Virus record (IMG/VR): IMGVR_UViG_3300017756_000043 | Location: 1 to 37,197 of that record | Origin: a virus | DNA: 37,197 nucleotides | Strand: one strand, 5' to 3' | In this document: positions 1 to 10,317 of the stretch, piece after piece | How the letters are laid out: the number at the start of each line of letters is the position of its first letter | Numbering within the stretch: position 1 is the stretch's first letter | Program-made: the position numbers and the translations under genes | The notes under the pieces: generated by a model | The model's input: only the letters and a program-made list of their open reading frames with translations | What the model was told of the DNA's origin: nothing | Databases searched by the model: none

Positions 1-3000
1 ACGTGCCTTATCCCACAATGCCCATTGACTCATAAACACACTCAGCCCGGCTTGTCTTGCCTTCTCCTCGTTGATGGCTAACATACGCATATAGTTCTCA
101 CTAATGCTTTGTACCGTTTTAGGCTCAACAAGGAACTTAGTCTTCTTTAAGTTGAAAGAGATAGATGGGTTGACCTCTCCATCTGCATATCTATACTTAA
201 CGTTCGTTGCACCCATCAAGGCAAACGCCGTCTCCATAAACATACTATTCACGTTACCAAACTTGTACTGCGCCATAACATCATCAATGTTGTCAGCACG
301 TTTGGCTCCTTCTTTAACAGACACATTCTTCTTCTTGTAGTGTGCTGCTTTATCCTTGGCATTCTCTGCCGCCTCTACCTGACTATTCCACTTAGTCAAT
401 AGCATCTCATCGAAACGTGCCTTGACCTCAGGGTCAGAGAACAACTCCTTCTCAAAGATTCTAAACATATGTCTGTCCATCGCAGAGATAGCAGCCGTGC
501 CCGGGTCTTGCCATACGATTGAGAACGCACCGGTCTTAGAAGACAATCCCGGAACCTGATTCTGTATACGCTCAAGGAAGTTTACCCAAGTCTCAGTCTT
601 CTTCTTCATAAAGAAGTCAGGGTTCATCATATACATCTTGGCAAACCTTGCAACGTTTGTGATATCTGCCGAACCCGCAAGTCCAAGACCACCCTCGTCC
701 ATCTTCTGCATATTGAAGAACCTCTTCATCTTAGCAGTCAACTCTTTTCTTTCTTCCGCAGTCAAAGGTTCGCTCGGGTCTTTCGGATACATATTGGCAA
801 GACCTTGGATAGTAACCTTCTCTACATCCTGTGCGGTAAAAGACTCACGTATCCTTGGAGCACCCAAAGCATCACGACGATACTTGAGGTTGACCTTGTC
901 GGGATTTATTACCGCAAGGTTGGCCGGGCCATTTGCATTCTCACGTACCACAAATGCATCAAAGCCTTCGTCTTGAAAGAAGTCTACAATCGAAGGAGTC
1001 TCGATAAGACCAAAGTCGTTGTTTGCAAAATTGATTAGCATATGCAGCGTCTCAAATATAGGAACCTCATTTCTTGTGTCTCCATATTGAGCAAACTCCA
1101 CGTAGTTAAAACGAGTAGCCATTGAAGCAAACGGCAAGTCTTTGTTCTCAAACTTGTTTACTAATTTCAGGAGGGGTTGCTCCATCTTACTCTTGGCGTA
1201 GTCGAGCAATGTGCTTCCGAAGAAAATAGTATGAGCGGAATAAGAACCTACCCCCACGCCATTGTATTCTATAGAAGTATTTTCCTCGCCTAAATACATA
1301 TTTGTATTTGACCGCGCTATCAGTCCGCCTATATCATCTCTCACATCATAATTCGAAATCCCATCAGATAATAAATCAACGGCCACCCTACGCATAAGGG
1401 CATCGTCCTGAGTCATTTTCTCAAAAGACTCCATCTGCAAGTCTCTCGGTGATATTCCGATTCCCTCTAAAGAATTACGTCTACTAATCTTTTTGGGTAG
1501 ATATCTTTCAAAGAACTCTTCAATGGTTTCTTCTCTTGCCGCCAACTGAATCATAGCACCACCCACAACATTTCGAGGTAGATTGGTTTTTTCGCCACGC
1601 GAAAGGCTAACTATGTCATCAAAGATTTCTTCACTCAATGCGGCAGACGCAGATTTGGTTCTGTTGTTCTTGTCTACAATCTCACCAAAGACGTTACCCA
1701 TCTGAGCCGGATTAAAAATCTTGGTGTCTGCCGCAACGGCAACAGATAAAACCTCACCACCCATACCTTTAAAAACATTAGCCAATCTATATGAAGGACT
1801 AATGAAAGGAGTAAAGCCATCTCTTGGCTTCATAGTTTCGTTCCAAGTGGCGGTGGCTGAACCTTTCGCCTCTTGAACTCTCTCGAGTTTGTCGAACAAG
1901 AATCGTGTTCCGTGGAAGAAGACCGTTGTCCCGTTGGTGATTCGTGTACCATCGCTAAGTTGTTGTGCATCAACTCCTGAAAGGTTAGCAACACCTAAGT
2001 ACATTCTTGCTCGAACCTCACGGGCGTCGGCTCTGAATATAGGGTCTACCTGTTTGTTGTTGAGCAACCCTTGATGACGATTAGCAGTCTCCTCAACCTC
2101 AAGTGCCAAGAAAGTTTTTTCACTATTACTTGATGTCACGGGTTTTAAAGAACTCAAGTACTTTTCTATCACGCGATATTTCATAAACGTAGGCTTCATA
2201 CCTTCAGAGATAGCCTCGCCACCCTCTACAATAAAATGCATCCAAGGACTTTGGTCAAACAAACCCATCGCCTCGTCGATGATAGCGTCTTGCTCAGGAG
2301 TACGAGTAGCACGAGAAGTTTCTCTATAAAGACGTAAGTATTCTATAAACGCCTCCAAGTCTTTCTTCGCCTCAGCCTCTGCGGCTTTGTAATCAAAATT
2401 GGTACCCTCAAAAGTAGCGTCAATGGAAGCCTCGTCTGCTGAAGCATAAGCAGCCAACGTAAGGATATCAACCATCGGGCTTCCGTCTTGTGACTCAAGC
2501 ACACCCGTGAACACAGGTTCGCCAAATATTTCTTTTACAATAGGTGCTCGTTGAATATGAATAGAGCCATCACTTATGTAGTGCTTAATGATGTAGTTGA
2601 ACCTTAGTTTCCCTACGACTCCATCAAAGGAGATGGACTCTACATTATAGGTGTAGCCCTCTGTAGTTAAGTCACCCGGTAATCCGTGGGTGTTCAATGG
2701 CCCGATTATCTCTCCACCAAACCATTTTTTAATAGCCTCATCAGATTGGGTATCTCGCATACCTTGCACACGCATCGCTGCCACTTGCATCTCATTCGGA
2801 GTAAGCGGCTGATTCGGTGATAGCATACCGAAGATATATCGGTTGAATGTATCAATAGGGTCTACAGAAACAACCTCTTGTGCTGCTCTTGGATTTTGCA
2901 GCAAGTATTCTTCTTGAGTCATACCCTCAGGAACTACAAGTTCTCGGTTGATTCCTTCTTGAGTGTGAGTACGCGCTAACTTGCGATACAATCCCGTACG

Positions 3001-6000
3001 TAAAAAGTCATCTTTGATGTCGTTAGGATTCCACCCTTGCTCCTTCATCCATATCAACTCGGCGTAAGTAAAGGTGTCATCTATTCCAATGCCACCGGGG
3101 ATTTCCCAATAGGTACTACCACCCATATTGACAGGTATACGAGGACGTACACCACCAAAGTTTGTGAGTCCATATCGGAAACCATACTGCTGCATAGTCA
3201 TACCGCCAATCATATAATCGCTCTTGGCATCGTTCCACTCAATCTTGACAGGAGTGTTAATCATTGAGCGGTTATCCGTCCTATGCGCTTCGTCTCTTAC
3301 ATACGCTTCTTCCGCGATGGAGATGGCATTATGAAGGTTTGGCCTCTCAGTTGCGAGGTTAGGTCTTTTGCTCCTATATCTTTCAATAGTTTCATAATAT
3401 CCGAGTTCGACACTCGACCTGTTGCCGCCTTCTCGCGTGGAGTATTGCGACTTGAATCTTGGTTTGACTTTTGCATAACTTATATTTTCTACGTATTCAC
3501 TTAATTCTCCTTTTGATAATCTGCCTAATATCTTAGCGGTCTGCTCGTTATCATATGTAAATATATGTAATATATTGGAATTATAATCAAATGAATATCC
3601 TTTAATTCCGAGGCCACGAGCAAGGGTTTGAATTACTTCAACCTTATCCTCTTGTTCTAATATATCTTTTGCAAGTTCAATCTGTAAACCAAGAGCAGTT
3701 TGTTTCTGCCTGTTCCGCATTGCATCCTCATTGCCGATGTTGAAGTCTGTGACTGCGGTGTAACTTTTGGCGTCGAGATTTCGAGTAGTAAAGTTTGTGA
3801 AGTCCGACATCTCAGCACGTGAACCGGTACTTAACTTGGATACCATTTTCATTACTGCGATAAACTCATTTACACTACCCTCATCCTCGTTGCCATCTTC
3901 AAACAAGAAAGTACCAAACTCAAATTGTCCCGGCAAACCTGTGTGATATAAATATTGATACGCACTAATAAGAGTTGTGAGCATTTCAATTGCTTCGTTA
4001 TCTCTATCAAGAGGAGGTGTCTCAAGTGCGCTTATAACATTGTGTGTTTGTACAAACGGATATCCACTAAGACTTAGTCCTTCTTCACGGAACATATCGA
4101 TGATGTTCCTCAATCTCATAGATGGCTTGAGAATAAATTGACCACCCTCTGTCACATCCAACACGTAAGGAAGTCTTCCGTATTTTTCTTGAAACCTATC
4201 AGCCTCTTCGTTTAATGTACGACCGGTCACCCCCGTTGCCGTATCAAAACCTTGACGTAGCATTTCATACATAAACCCACGAACATCATTAAAGCCTTCG
4301 CTCCATACGCTTTCGGGGAATACGTGATAACCTAACTCAGGGTCATATACAATATCGTCTTCAATGTGTAGGTTGTTTATATCCGGCCCGACCTCAAGCA
4401 GCATCACAGACTCTTGTTGTTCAGGGGCAAGTATACCCATCACCGCAGTCAACAACTCTACATCTTCTCTTGACCCGAGCACATTCATCACTCGAGAAAC
4501 CTCGTTAATATAACTGCCGTCTTCAAACTCGTAACCACCAACCGCGGCAAACGAATCATTAATCTTAACATCAAGTTCAGATGCTAAGTCGCTCATCGTG
4601 TTCGTAAAGAACTGATACTGAGGAGTTTCTATAGCAGACTTAAAGTCTTCATCATTGTTTACAGGATTATTTCTAAACGGCGCAAGTCCAAGTTGGAATA
4701 TCTCACTCTCCGGAACTTTACTGAAGTATGCCGCGTTGATAGACTTACGCATAATCTCCTGAGTAATCTCATTGTCCGCAGAGAAGAATACCTCTTGCCC
4801 TGTCTCCTTGTCTTGTAGAGTTAGACCATAAGCATTACCCTGATTGTCACGCATCAAGTCGTCATCAACAACAAGGTGTAGTCGACCATCAATCTCAATC
4901 AAACGCTCGGGGCGTTGTGCATCGTTGATGCCGTTCACAATCTTAATACGACTTTCACTTTCTGCTAAGAGTACACCGAGGTCACCGATAGCACGTCCTG
5001 AATCTGTAGGTTGACCTACAACGATATTACCGACAGGACTCTCTACATAGTACTCACCATTCTGATTCTTGAGCAGCATACCTTGAACACGACCTTGAGT
5101 AGATAGTACGCTGACCATATTACCAACGTTGCTATTCATAGTTGTACTCTGTGCCGGTAGTGTTTCAATTGTACCACCCACCTTGAAGTCTCCTGTAAGA
5201 ACCTCGTACGCTCCTGTATCTACAAACTCCTGAAGAGTCATAGAAGAGAAGTCTTCAGTACGAACGTTAAATGCTTTTGCCAAGTATGCAAAGAACTCCT
5301 TCACGGCATCCTTCAACTTAGCCAACAAGTTCGGGTCGCTCACTACCTCTTCTGCTCTCTTTTCAATAGCGATAACCATTGCTTCAATGGCTTCTTTGCC
5401 TTGATACATAGGGTCGCTACCAACGGTAGCCATAAGTTCAGGAGACGCCTCTACAAGTTGTTTCATCTTGTTGAACAACTGCGGGTTGTTCTCAGCAACA
5501 TAGTTTACCCATATGTGAGAGTACTCGTGAATAGGTGTACCAAGTGTTGCAGTATCCGGATTGATGAAGATACTCTTAGAGGCAGAGTCGTATACACCTC
5601 TGTAATTATCAAGAGCCTGTTCATCGATACCGATGCCCACCATAAAAGAACGGAAGGCACTCTTGTCTACAAAGACCGGGACATTCTTGAAGTTACCCTC
5701 AAGAACCTTAGCCAATGCAGTAATATGTTTTGGGTCAACGTTTGGATTCCTGTTGCCCAACAATGTGTTGACCTCAGTATCCAACTCTTTTAGGTTAGTA
5801 GTGCGCTTTGCGTTTTCGTAAGCGTCACTAAACGGAGAAGTAAACGACGCATCAATAACCGACGGGTCGTTCTTCGCTGCCTCTAAGAAGGCTTCGTCTT
5901 GCTCACGGAATACTTTATTTTCTTCAGTATCCTCAACGGCGTTCTTCATATTGATGCGCTGAAGAATCTCTATCTTCTGCTCATCTGAAAAGAATGCTTT

Positions 6001-8436
6001 GTTCTCTAACTCTGCTTGTTGTATATACTCGTCAAACTCTTGGAAGTTCTCTTCAAGTCTTTGTATAGTTTCTTCAATGTCTTCTTCCGTAACAGGTCGA
6101 GTGTTGCCGTCTTTGTCAACGAACTCCATACCTACTGCCGAGCGAAGATTTCTAAATGTCTTTTCTTTCTCGCCGTATGCTTGGAATAATAACTCTTGAT
6201 GCACACGAGGCATACTTGAGTACTGCTTGATACCGCTTGAGATACTCATCTGACCACCAACGATGGCACCCACAACAAACTCATCCATATCCTTCAGGCT
6301 AAAGATATTAGCCCAATCAGGATTGATAGTCTGTAGGTTAGGGTTAAAGTATTTCATCGCATCACCAACCAACTTTTCGCCCATCGGCTCAAGATATCTT
6401 TCTTCGACACCCTCCAATGCAGCACGTATCGGTGCCATACGCATTGTGTTCTTGAAGCCAATACCAAACACATCTCGGTTTGTAAGCCCTTTGTGAAGAT
6501 TGAAGGTAGCCTTCTTACTCACTTGCATTGACTCACGAACAAACCTCGCTTCCGGGTTTAGTCGGTTAACCAATGCGATAGCGGCAGATGCGCCCATAGA
6601 ATAGTACTCTGCTTCACGAGCACTCATACCATTCATAATACTTTGCTCGTAAAGATTGTGATGTATCTGTAAGTACATCGTTGCCGTTGACCCAACTGCA
6701 CGAGCACGATTAGCAACGTTAACTGCATTTACAGGTTTTTTGCTAAGTGCTAAACCACTACGAACAAAGTTTGAGAGTCGTAAACCTTGACCACTTGCAG
6801 CAGTAACACCCTTACTCATTGCAGCAACCTCACCTCCGGCAACCAATGCATATACATCAGCAAGAGCCTGAGCACTTTGAGTGGCCAATGAAGTTGTGTT
6901 GTAATCATATACAGGCACATCTCCATTCTCAATCTTGTCATTAGCCATATCGACTAACCCTTGCATCATCATAGCATCGTGAACCATATATCCATTCGAG
7001 TCCACCACATACTGCAAAGTACCATCGTCTTCAAGGGTAGCGTCGTATACCGCGGTATACCCGTTACCTAAGTCTAATAGATACTCGAATTGTCTACGCT
7101 TGGCGTAAGAAGCCTGACGTGTAAATGTGTTATTGTCCGGGTCAAAGAAATCAAGAAAGGCATCCGTCTCGTCATTAGTGACGCCGCCCATCATCGTTTT
7201 AATACTTTTCGGTATCTCAAATATGCCGTGCAATAATGTCAAAGCGGTGCGGGATAGAACCTTAGCACCTCGTATTGGCATTCTGTATGCTGCGCTAACC
7301 TCATCAAGTGATTTACCTTGAGCGTCAGTACGTGCTTGTAGAACCATATCCTGAGCAATCTTCTCAGCATACTCAGGGTAGTTTACAGACATCTCGTCCA
7401 ACTTACCCAAGAAGTATTGACGGCTTTGCTCAATCTTCATATAGTCCTTATACTCATCAGTACTTGTAATCTCGTTGAGTTTCTCAAGAGCCGTACTGAT
7501 GTCACCACTAAACCCAATTGGAGCCGGTACATCTATCTGACTGACGTCGTCATAATCTTTTCTAAGGTCTACCTCCGGAAGTGGTTGAGCAATCTCGATG
7601 GCAAACATATCGTCCATCTCTGCCAACTCTGTGGCGTTCTGCTCGTAGAATGCATTGAGTCCCTCTTGGTCTCTTACGTTGGCATCCCTTAATAGCGTTT
7701 CTATATCTTCAGATGAAGAACCATCAAGATAGTCTGTGATACGCGTGTGCATATCAATCTTATACGCTCGGTCATTAACGGCTCTGTTCAAAGCCACACC
7801 TTGTTGAACAACGTTTGGTATGCCGTCAGGATATTGGCTACGCTCATACAGACTCAAGTAACTAAGACCTCTGTTGATAGCCTTCTCTTCCATCACACCA
7901 CGCGCAATCATATCGTCACGTGAAGTCGGAGAGTCATAGAACTCACCCAAGTATTTACTACCAAAGGTGTTTTCCCATACGTCGATTACACCAAACTCTG
8001 ACGGAGGGATACTATTAATAAAGCCCGTCTCGAAGATTGATAATTCTTCTTCAAGAGAGGCTACTTTATTTTTACGCGTCATATACTGCTGAGGCGTACG
8101 AGCACCGAAGTAGGGCTTGTTCTGCCACGAGTAGTATTGAGCAAGTTTCTTTTTGTTCGGGGGGTCTACATCAAGAGAAGTAGTTTCGACCGATTCTCCA
8201 ACACCAAAGGTAGAAGCGTTTTGCGAATCTTTTTTTTTTAGGTCTGCTTCAATCTCTCTTGCTAAGTCGGGAGTAAACTCCGAATCAATAGCCGGGATAA
8301 TCTGATTAAACACAAAATCTCTGTAGTCTTTGTTTGAAGACAACTCGTTAGCAAAGTCTAACTCATTCATTGTGAACTCGTTACCTAACGAACCTTTAAG
8401 AGACTTGTGCAAATCATTGACACTAAGTTTCTTCAT
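1..8436 (-). CDS. Giant polyvalent virion/injected protein (partial, runs off left edge) with zincin and ADP-ribosyltransferase-like domains
   Basis: The reading frame is open from the ATG at 8436-8434 to position 1, with no in-frame stop in the lines I checked codon by codon (about 1-3720) or in the translated remainder, so at least 2,812 residues. The N-terminus is MKKLSVNDLHKSLKGSLG. A metallopeptidase zinc motif, HEYSH followed by IW, lies at residues 970-974 (bases 5515-5529). An ADP-ribosyltransferase-like region spans about residues 2165-2515: it opens with FFHGTR (His2175) and ends with the GFDAFVV signature (Gly2491) and a hydrophobic strand ending in NPDKV, as in ART domains of phage polyvalent proteins. 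Hydrophobic, Ala/Gly-rich stretches lie around residues 480-640. It follows the nozzle and internal-protein genes, the place where crAss-like phages keep cargo proteins ejected into the cell. The domain calls come from motifs; the role of the rest is unknown. Confidence 0.9.
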   Translation of the reverse strand, partial: MKKLSVNDLHKSLKGSLGNEFTMNELDFANELSSNKDYRDFVFNQIIPAIDSEFTPDLAREIEADLKKKDSQNASTFGVGESVETTSLDVDPPNKKKLAQYYSWQNKPYFGARTPQQYMTRKNKVASLEEELSIFETGFINSIPPSEFGVIDVWENTFGSKYLGEFYDSPTSRDDMIARGVMEEKAINRGLSYLSLYERSQYPDGIPNVVQQGVALNRAVNDRAYKIDMHTRITDYLDGSSSEDIETLLRDANVRDQEGLNAFYEQNATELAEMDDMFAIEIAQPLPEVDLRKDYDDVSQIDVPAPIGFSGDISTALEKLNEITSTDEYKDYMKIEQSRQYFLGKLDEMSVNYPEYAEKIAQDMVLQARTDAQGKSLDEVSAAYRMPIRGAKVLSRTALTLLHGIFEIPKSIKTMMGGVTNDETDAFLDFFDPDNNTFTRQASYAKRRQFEYLLDLGNGYTAVYDATLEDDGTLQYVVDSNGYMVHDAMMMQGLVDMANDKIENGDVPVYDYNTTSLATQSAQALADVYALVAGGEVAAMSKGVTAASGQGLRLSNFVRSGLALSKKPVNAVNVANRARAVGSTATMYLQIHHNLYEQSIMNGMSAREAEYYSMGASAAIALVNRLNPEARFVRESMQVSKKATFNLHKGLTNRDVFGIGFKNTMRMAPIRAALEGVEERYLEPMGEKLVGDAMKYFNPNLQTINPDWANIFSLKDMDEFVVGAIVGGQMSISSGIKQYSSMPRVHQELLFQAYGEKEKTFRNLRSAVGMEFVDKDGNTRPVTEEDIEETIQRLEENFQEFDEYIQQAELENKAFFSDEQKIEILQRINMKNAVEDTEENKVFREQDEAFLEAAKNDPSVIDASFTSPFSDAYENAKRTTNLKELDTEVNTLLGNRNPNVDPKHITALAKVLEGNFKNVPVFVDKSAFRSFMVGIGIDEQALDNYRGVYDSASKSIFINPDTATLGTPIHEYSHIWVNYVAENNPQLFNKMKQLVEASPELMATVGSDPMYQGKEAIEAMVIAIEKRAEEVVSDPNLLAKLKDAVKEFFAYLAKAFNVRTEDFSSMTLQEFVDTGAYEVLTGDFKVGGTIETLPAQSTTMNSNVGNMVSVLSTQGRVQGMLLKNQNGEYYVESPVGNIVVGQPTDSGRAIGDLGVLLAESESRIKIVNGINDAQRPERLIEIDGRLHLVVDDDLMRDNQGNAYGLTLQDKETGQEVFFSADNEITQEIMRKSINAAYFSKVPESEIFQLGLAPFRNNPVNNDEDFKSAIETPQYQFFTNTMSDLASELDVKINDSFAAVGGYEFEDGSYINEVSRVMNVLGSREDVELLTAVMGILAPEQQESVMLLEVGPDINNLHIEDDIVYDPELGYHVFPESVWSEGFNDVRGFMYEMLRQGFDTATGVTGRTLNEEADRFQEKYGRLPYVLDVTEGGQFILKPSMRLRNIIDMFREEGLSLSGYPFVQTHNVISALETPPLDRDNEAIEMLTTLISAYQYLYHTGLPGQFEFGTFLFEDGNEDEGSVNEFIAVMKMVSKLSTGSRAEMSDFTNFTTRNLDAKSYTAVTDFNIGNEDAMRNRQKQTALGLQIELAKDILEQEDKVEVIQTLARGLGIKGYSFDYNSNILHIFTYDNEQTAKILGRLSKGELSEYVENISYAKVKPRFKSQYSTREGGNRSSVELGYYETIERYRSKRPNLATERPNLHNAISIAEEAYVRDEAHRTDNRSMINTPVKIEWNDAKSDYMIGGMTMQQYGFRYGLTNFGGVRPRIPVNMGGSTYWEIPGGIGIDDTFTYAELIWMKEQGWNPNDIKDDFLRTGLYRKLARTHTQEGINRELVVPEGMTQEEYLLQNPRAAQEVVSVDPIDTFNRYIFGMLSPNQPLTPNEMQVAAMRVQGMRDTQSDEAIKKWFGGEIIGPLNTHGLPGDLTTEGYTYNVESISFDGVVGKLRFNYIIKHYISDGSIHIQRAPIVKEIFGEPVFTGVLESQDGSPMVDILTLAAYASADEASIDATFEGTNFDYKAAEAEAKKDLEAFIEYLRLYRETSRATRTPEQDAIIDEAMGLFDQSPWMHFIVEGGEAISEGMKPTFMKYRVIEKYLSSLKPVTSSNSEKTFLALEVEETANRHQGLLNNKQVDPIFRADAREVRARMYLGVANLSGVDAQQLSDGTRITNGTTVFFHGTRFLFDKLERVQEAKGSATATWNETMKPRDGFTPFISPSYRLANVFKGMGGEVLSVAVAADTKIFNPAQMGNVFGEIVDKNNRTKSASAALSEEIFDDIVSLSRGEKTNLPRNVVGGAMIQLAAREETIEEFFERYLPKKISRRNSLEGIGISPRDLQMESFEKMTQDDALMRRVAVDLLSDGISNYDVRDDIGGLIARSNTNMYLGEENTSIEYNGVGVGSYSAHTIFFGSTLLDYAKSKMEQPLLKLVNKFENKDLPFASMATRFNYVEFAQYGDTRNEVPIFETLHMLINFANNDFGLIETPSIVDFFQDEGFDAFVVRENANGPANLAVINPDKVNLKYRRDALGAPRIRESFTAQDVEKVTIQGLANMYPKDPSEPLTAEERKELTAKMKRFFNMQKMDEGGLGLAGSADITNVARFAKMYMMNPDFFMKKKTETWVNFLERIQNQVPGLSSKTGAFSIVWQDPGTAAISAMDRHMFRIFEKELFSDPEVKARFDEMLLTKWNSQVEAAENAKDKAAHYKKKNVSVKEGAKRADNIDDVMAQYKFGNVNSMFMETAFALMGATNVKYRYADGEVNPSISFNLKKTKFLVEPKTVQSISENYMRMLAINEEKARQAGLSVFMSQWALWDKAR

Positions 8437-8440
8437 TATT

Positions 8441-10315
8441 TTAAACTAATCTGTTTAGTTGTTTAAGTTGTTCAGGGTCTAAAGGTAAGGCATCAAATTG
8501 CCCGACGCTTGAAGATTGACCCATAGAAGGTGAGATGGTCTCACTAATTTTTCTAAGTTGCTCGATGGTGAACGTCTCAATAACACTCTTGCCATCCATA
8601 TTAAACTTGACGTCAAACGTTTGTTCCTTCTCTGATTGAACGGATATACCTACAATCAGGCCACCACGTACCGGAATGGCATTATCATAAGTACGAAGCA
8701 ACGTCTTCACACCACGGCTGATGTCGCTGATAGAACTTGATGAGGTTGCGCTTACCCACTCTGATTTAAGTTGGTCGTACACCACGCTCATATCACCCAC
8801 CTCTTCAGGGTTCTGACCACCGAGTACGTTGGTGTTAATCTGTGCGCCATCAAAGGCTTTGTTACGTGCCAAGAATTTAGAGGCCGTAGTAAACGAGTAG
8901 CCCGGGAATAGTGTTGCTGATTCAGCGAACTGATTGACGCTGAGTTCTTCGGACAATACAGTTCTCTTTCTACCACGCTGCATAGTCTCTTCGTACTCAA
9001 GCATAAACGTTTTGTTGTCAGGATTGAAGTACACCTTAGCCGGTTTATTTCTAAACTTGATGCCGCTAAAGTTTTCGCTTATATCCTTAACTGCGGTACC
9101 GCCTTTCAGAATCGTTGGCATACTATTTAATACACCATCGTTGTTGTTGAATATGTCGGCAAGTTGATTGAACTTGTTAGTGTATGCCGCATCATTAATC
9201 TCTTGATTGTTCTGATTATTGATGATAGTAAAACTCGTTCTCTCAATATCAGAGACGGCCACCGACGTGTTGTCCATTGCGTACTTACTGACTCTATCGC
9301 TAAGTACCTGTGCTTGTAGATAGGTAAAGGCTAACGGGTTCCCGTTATCTGCCGGGTCAATGTCTGCTACCTTTATCTGCTGACCATCAATAATAATATA
9401 TCCACTACCGATGCCTTGCATATCCATTGCCTTGTGTTCAGCAATAATATTCATAGCACCTTTACGCAGCAGCATCGCTCCTTCGTAGTTGGCGTTTTCT
9501 GCAAACCAAGTGTTTAGCAAACCTTCGTTGATAATCTCTGTCGCAGTCTTAGCGCGATTCCCTTTTAGATTGGCATCGTATGTTGAGAACTGATTGGTGG
9601 TTGCAGAGACAGACTCTGTAACATTAGTCGCACCTTGAGTTCCGCCGCTACGCATCGTGCTCTTAGTTTCCTGAGCATTCTTGTCAAACCAATACGACCA
9701 ATACTGAGGCTCAATAATAAAAGAGGTAAACACCTCATCGCCTAATGGACGAAATACACCGCCTGTACCAAACATATATTCACTTGGTAGTGGTGCGCCA
9801 TCCACAATGGTCATCCGCTCAAAGCCCGGAACCTCCGCATTTGATAGTGCTTGAAGATGTCCGCTATATGATTCTTTAAAAGTAGGCATATTGTAGTAGC
9901 CTCTCTTCATCATCTCCGTCATTTCATCCGACAAAGAATTTTGAAAAGATTGTATCTGATTCTTATGAGCCTGTACGTTTTGTGTTTGTTCAGCAGTAGG
10001 GAATAGACCTTGGTTGGCTCTCGCCATCATAGGCTTGGTGTCTTCAACACCAATATCCTGAGCAAGAGTACCGATGATGTCTGCGTGTTTAGTAACGGGA
10101 TACGTTACTACTGCGTCAGACTGCAACTCCTCTACACGCTCTGTCGCTTCCTTCTGTGCTTTGATTGCTTGAGTCTCGGCACGATTAATCTGAGACATCT
10201 GCGAACGTACCATCGACGCCGCCTGTCTGTTCACTTGCGATTGTGCCTTCAGGATACTATCGTAATTACCCTCGGGCGTTTGTGCAAATCCTAATGCTCC
10301 TACTCCTTCTGACAT
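8441..10315 (-). CDS. Putative internal virion / cargo protein, 624 aa
   Basis: The product has no family I recognise. It begins MSEGVGALGFAQTPEG, then has a Gln/Ala/Glu-rich, probably coiled-coil stretch at about residues 20-70, followed by a mixed soluble region rich in Asn and Thr. There is no signal peptide or convincing membrane segment. It starts 2 bases after the stop of the 228-residue upstream gene and ends 4 bases before the start of the giant protein, so the three are almost certainly co-transcribed. By position (nozzle, small Gln/Ala-rich protein, this gene, giant protein) it corresponds to the cargo/internal proteins that podoviruses eject with their DNA. That assignment rests on gene order, not on homology I can see. 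Confidence 0.8.
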   Translation of the reverse strand: MSEGVGALGFAQTPEGNYDSILKAQSQVNRQAASMVRSQMSQINRAETQAIKAQKEATERVEELQSDAVVTYPVTKHADIIGTLAQDIGVEDTKPMMARANQGLFPTAEQTQNVQAHKNQIQSFQNSLSDEMTEMMKRGYYNMPTFKESYSGHLQALSNAEVPGFERMTIVDGAPLPSEYMFGTGGVFRPLGDEVFTSFIIEPQYWSYWFDKNAQETKSTMRSGGTQGATNVTESVSATTNQFSTYDANLKGNRAKTATEIINEGLLNTWFAENANYEGAMLLRKGAMNIIAEHKAMDMQGIGSGYIIIDGQQIKVADIDPADNGNPLAFTYLQAQVLSDRVSKYAMDNTSVAVSDIERTSFTIINNQNNQEINDAAYTNKFNQLADIFNNNDGVLNSMPTILKGGTAVKDISENFSGIKFRNKPAKVYFNPDNKTFMLEYEETMQRGRKRTVLSEELSVNQFAESATLFPGYSFTTASKFLARNKAFDGAQINTNVLGGQNPEEVGDMSVVYDQLKSEWVSATSSSSISDISRGVKTLLRTYDNAIPVRGGLIVGISVQSEKEQTFDVKFNMDGKSVIETFTIEQLRKISETISPSMGQSSSVGQFDALPLDPEQLKQLNRLV

Positions 10316-10317
10316 AA

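Noticed and set aside
5401-5793. 130-codon plus-strand frame in the left region
   Set aside because: Lies opposite the giant minus-strand frame that is open from 8436 to 1 and carries recognisable motifs.
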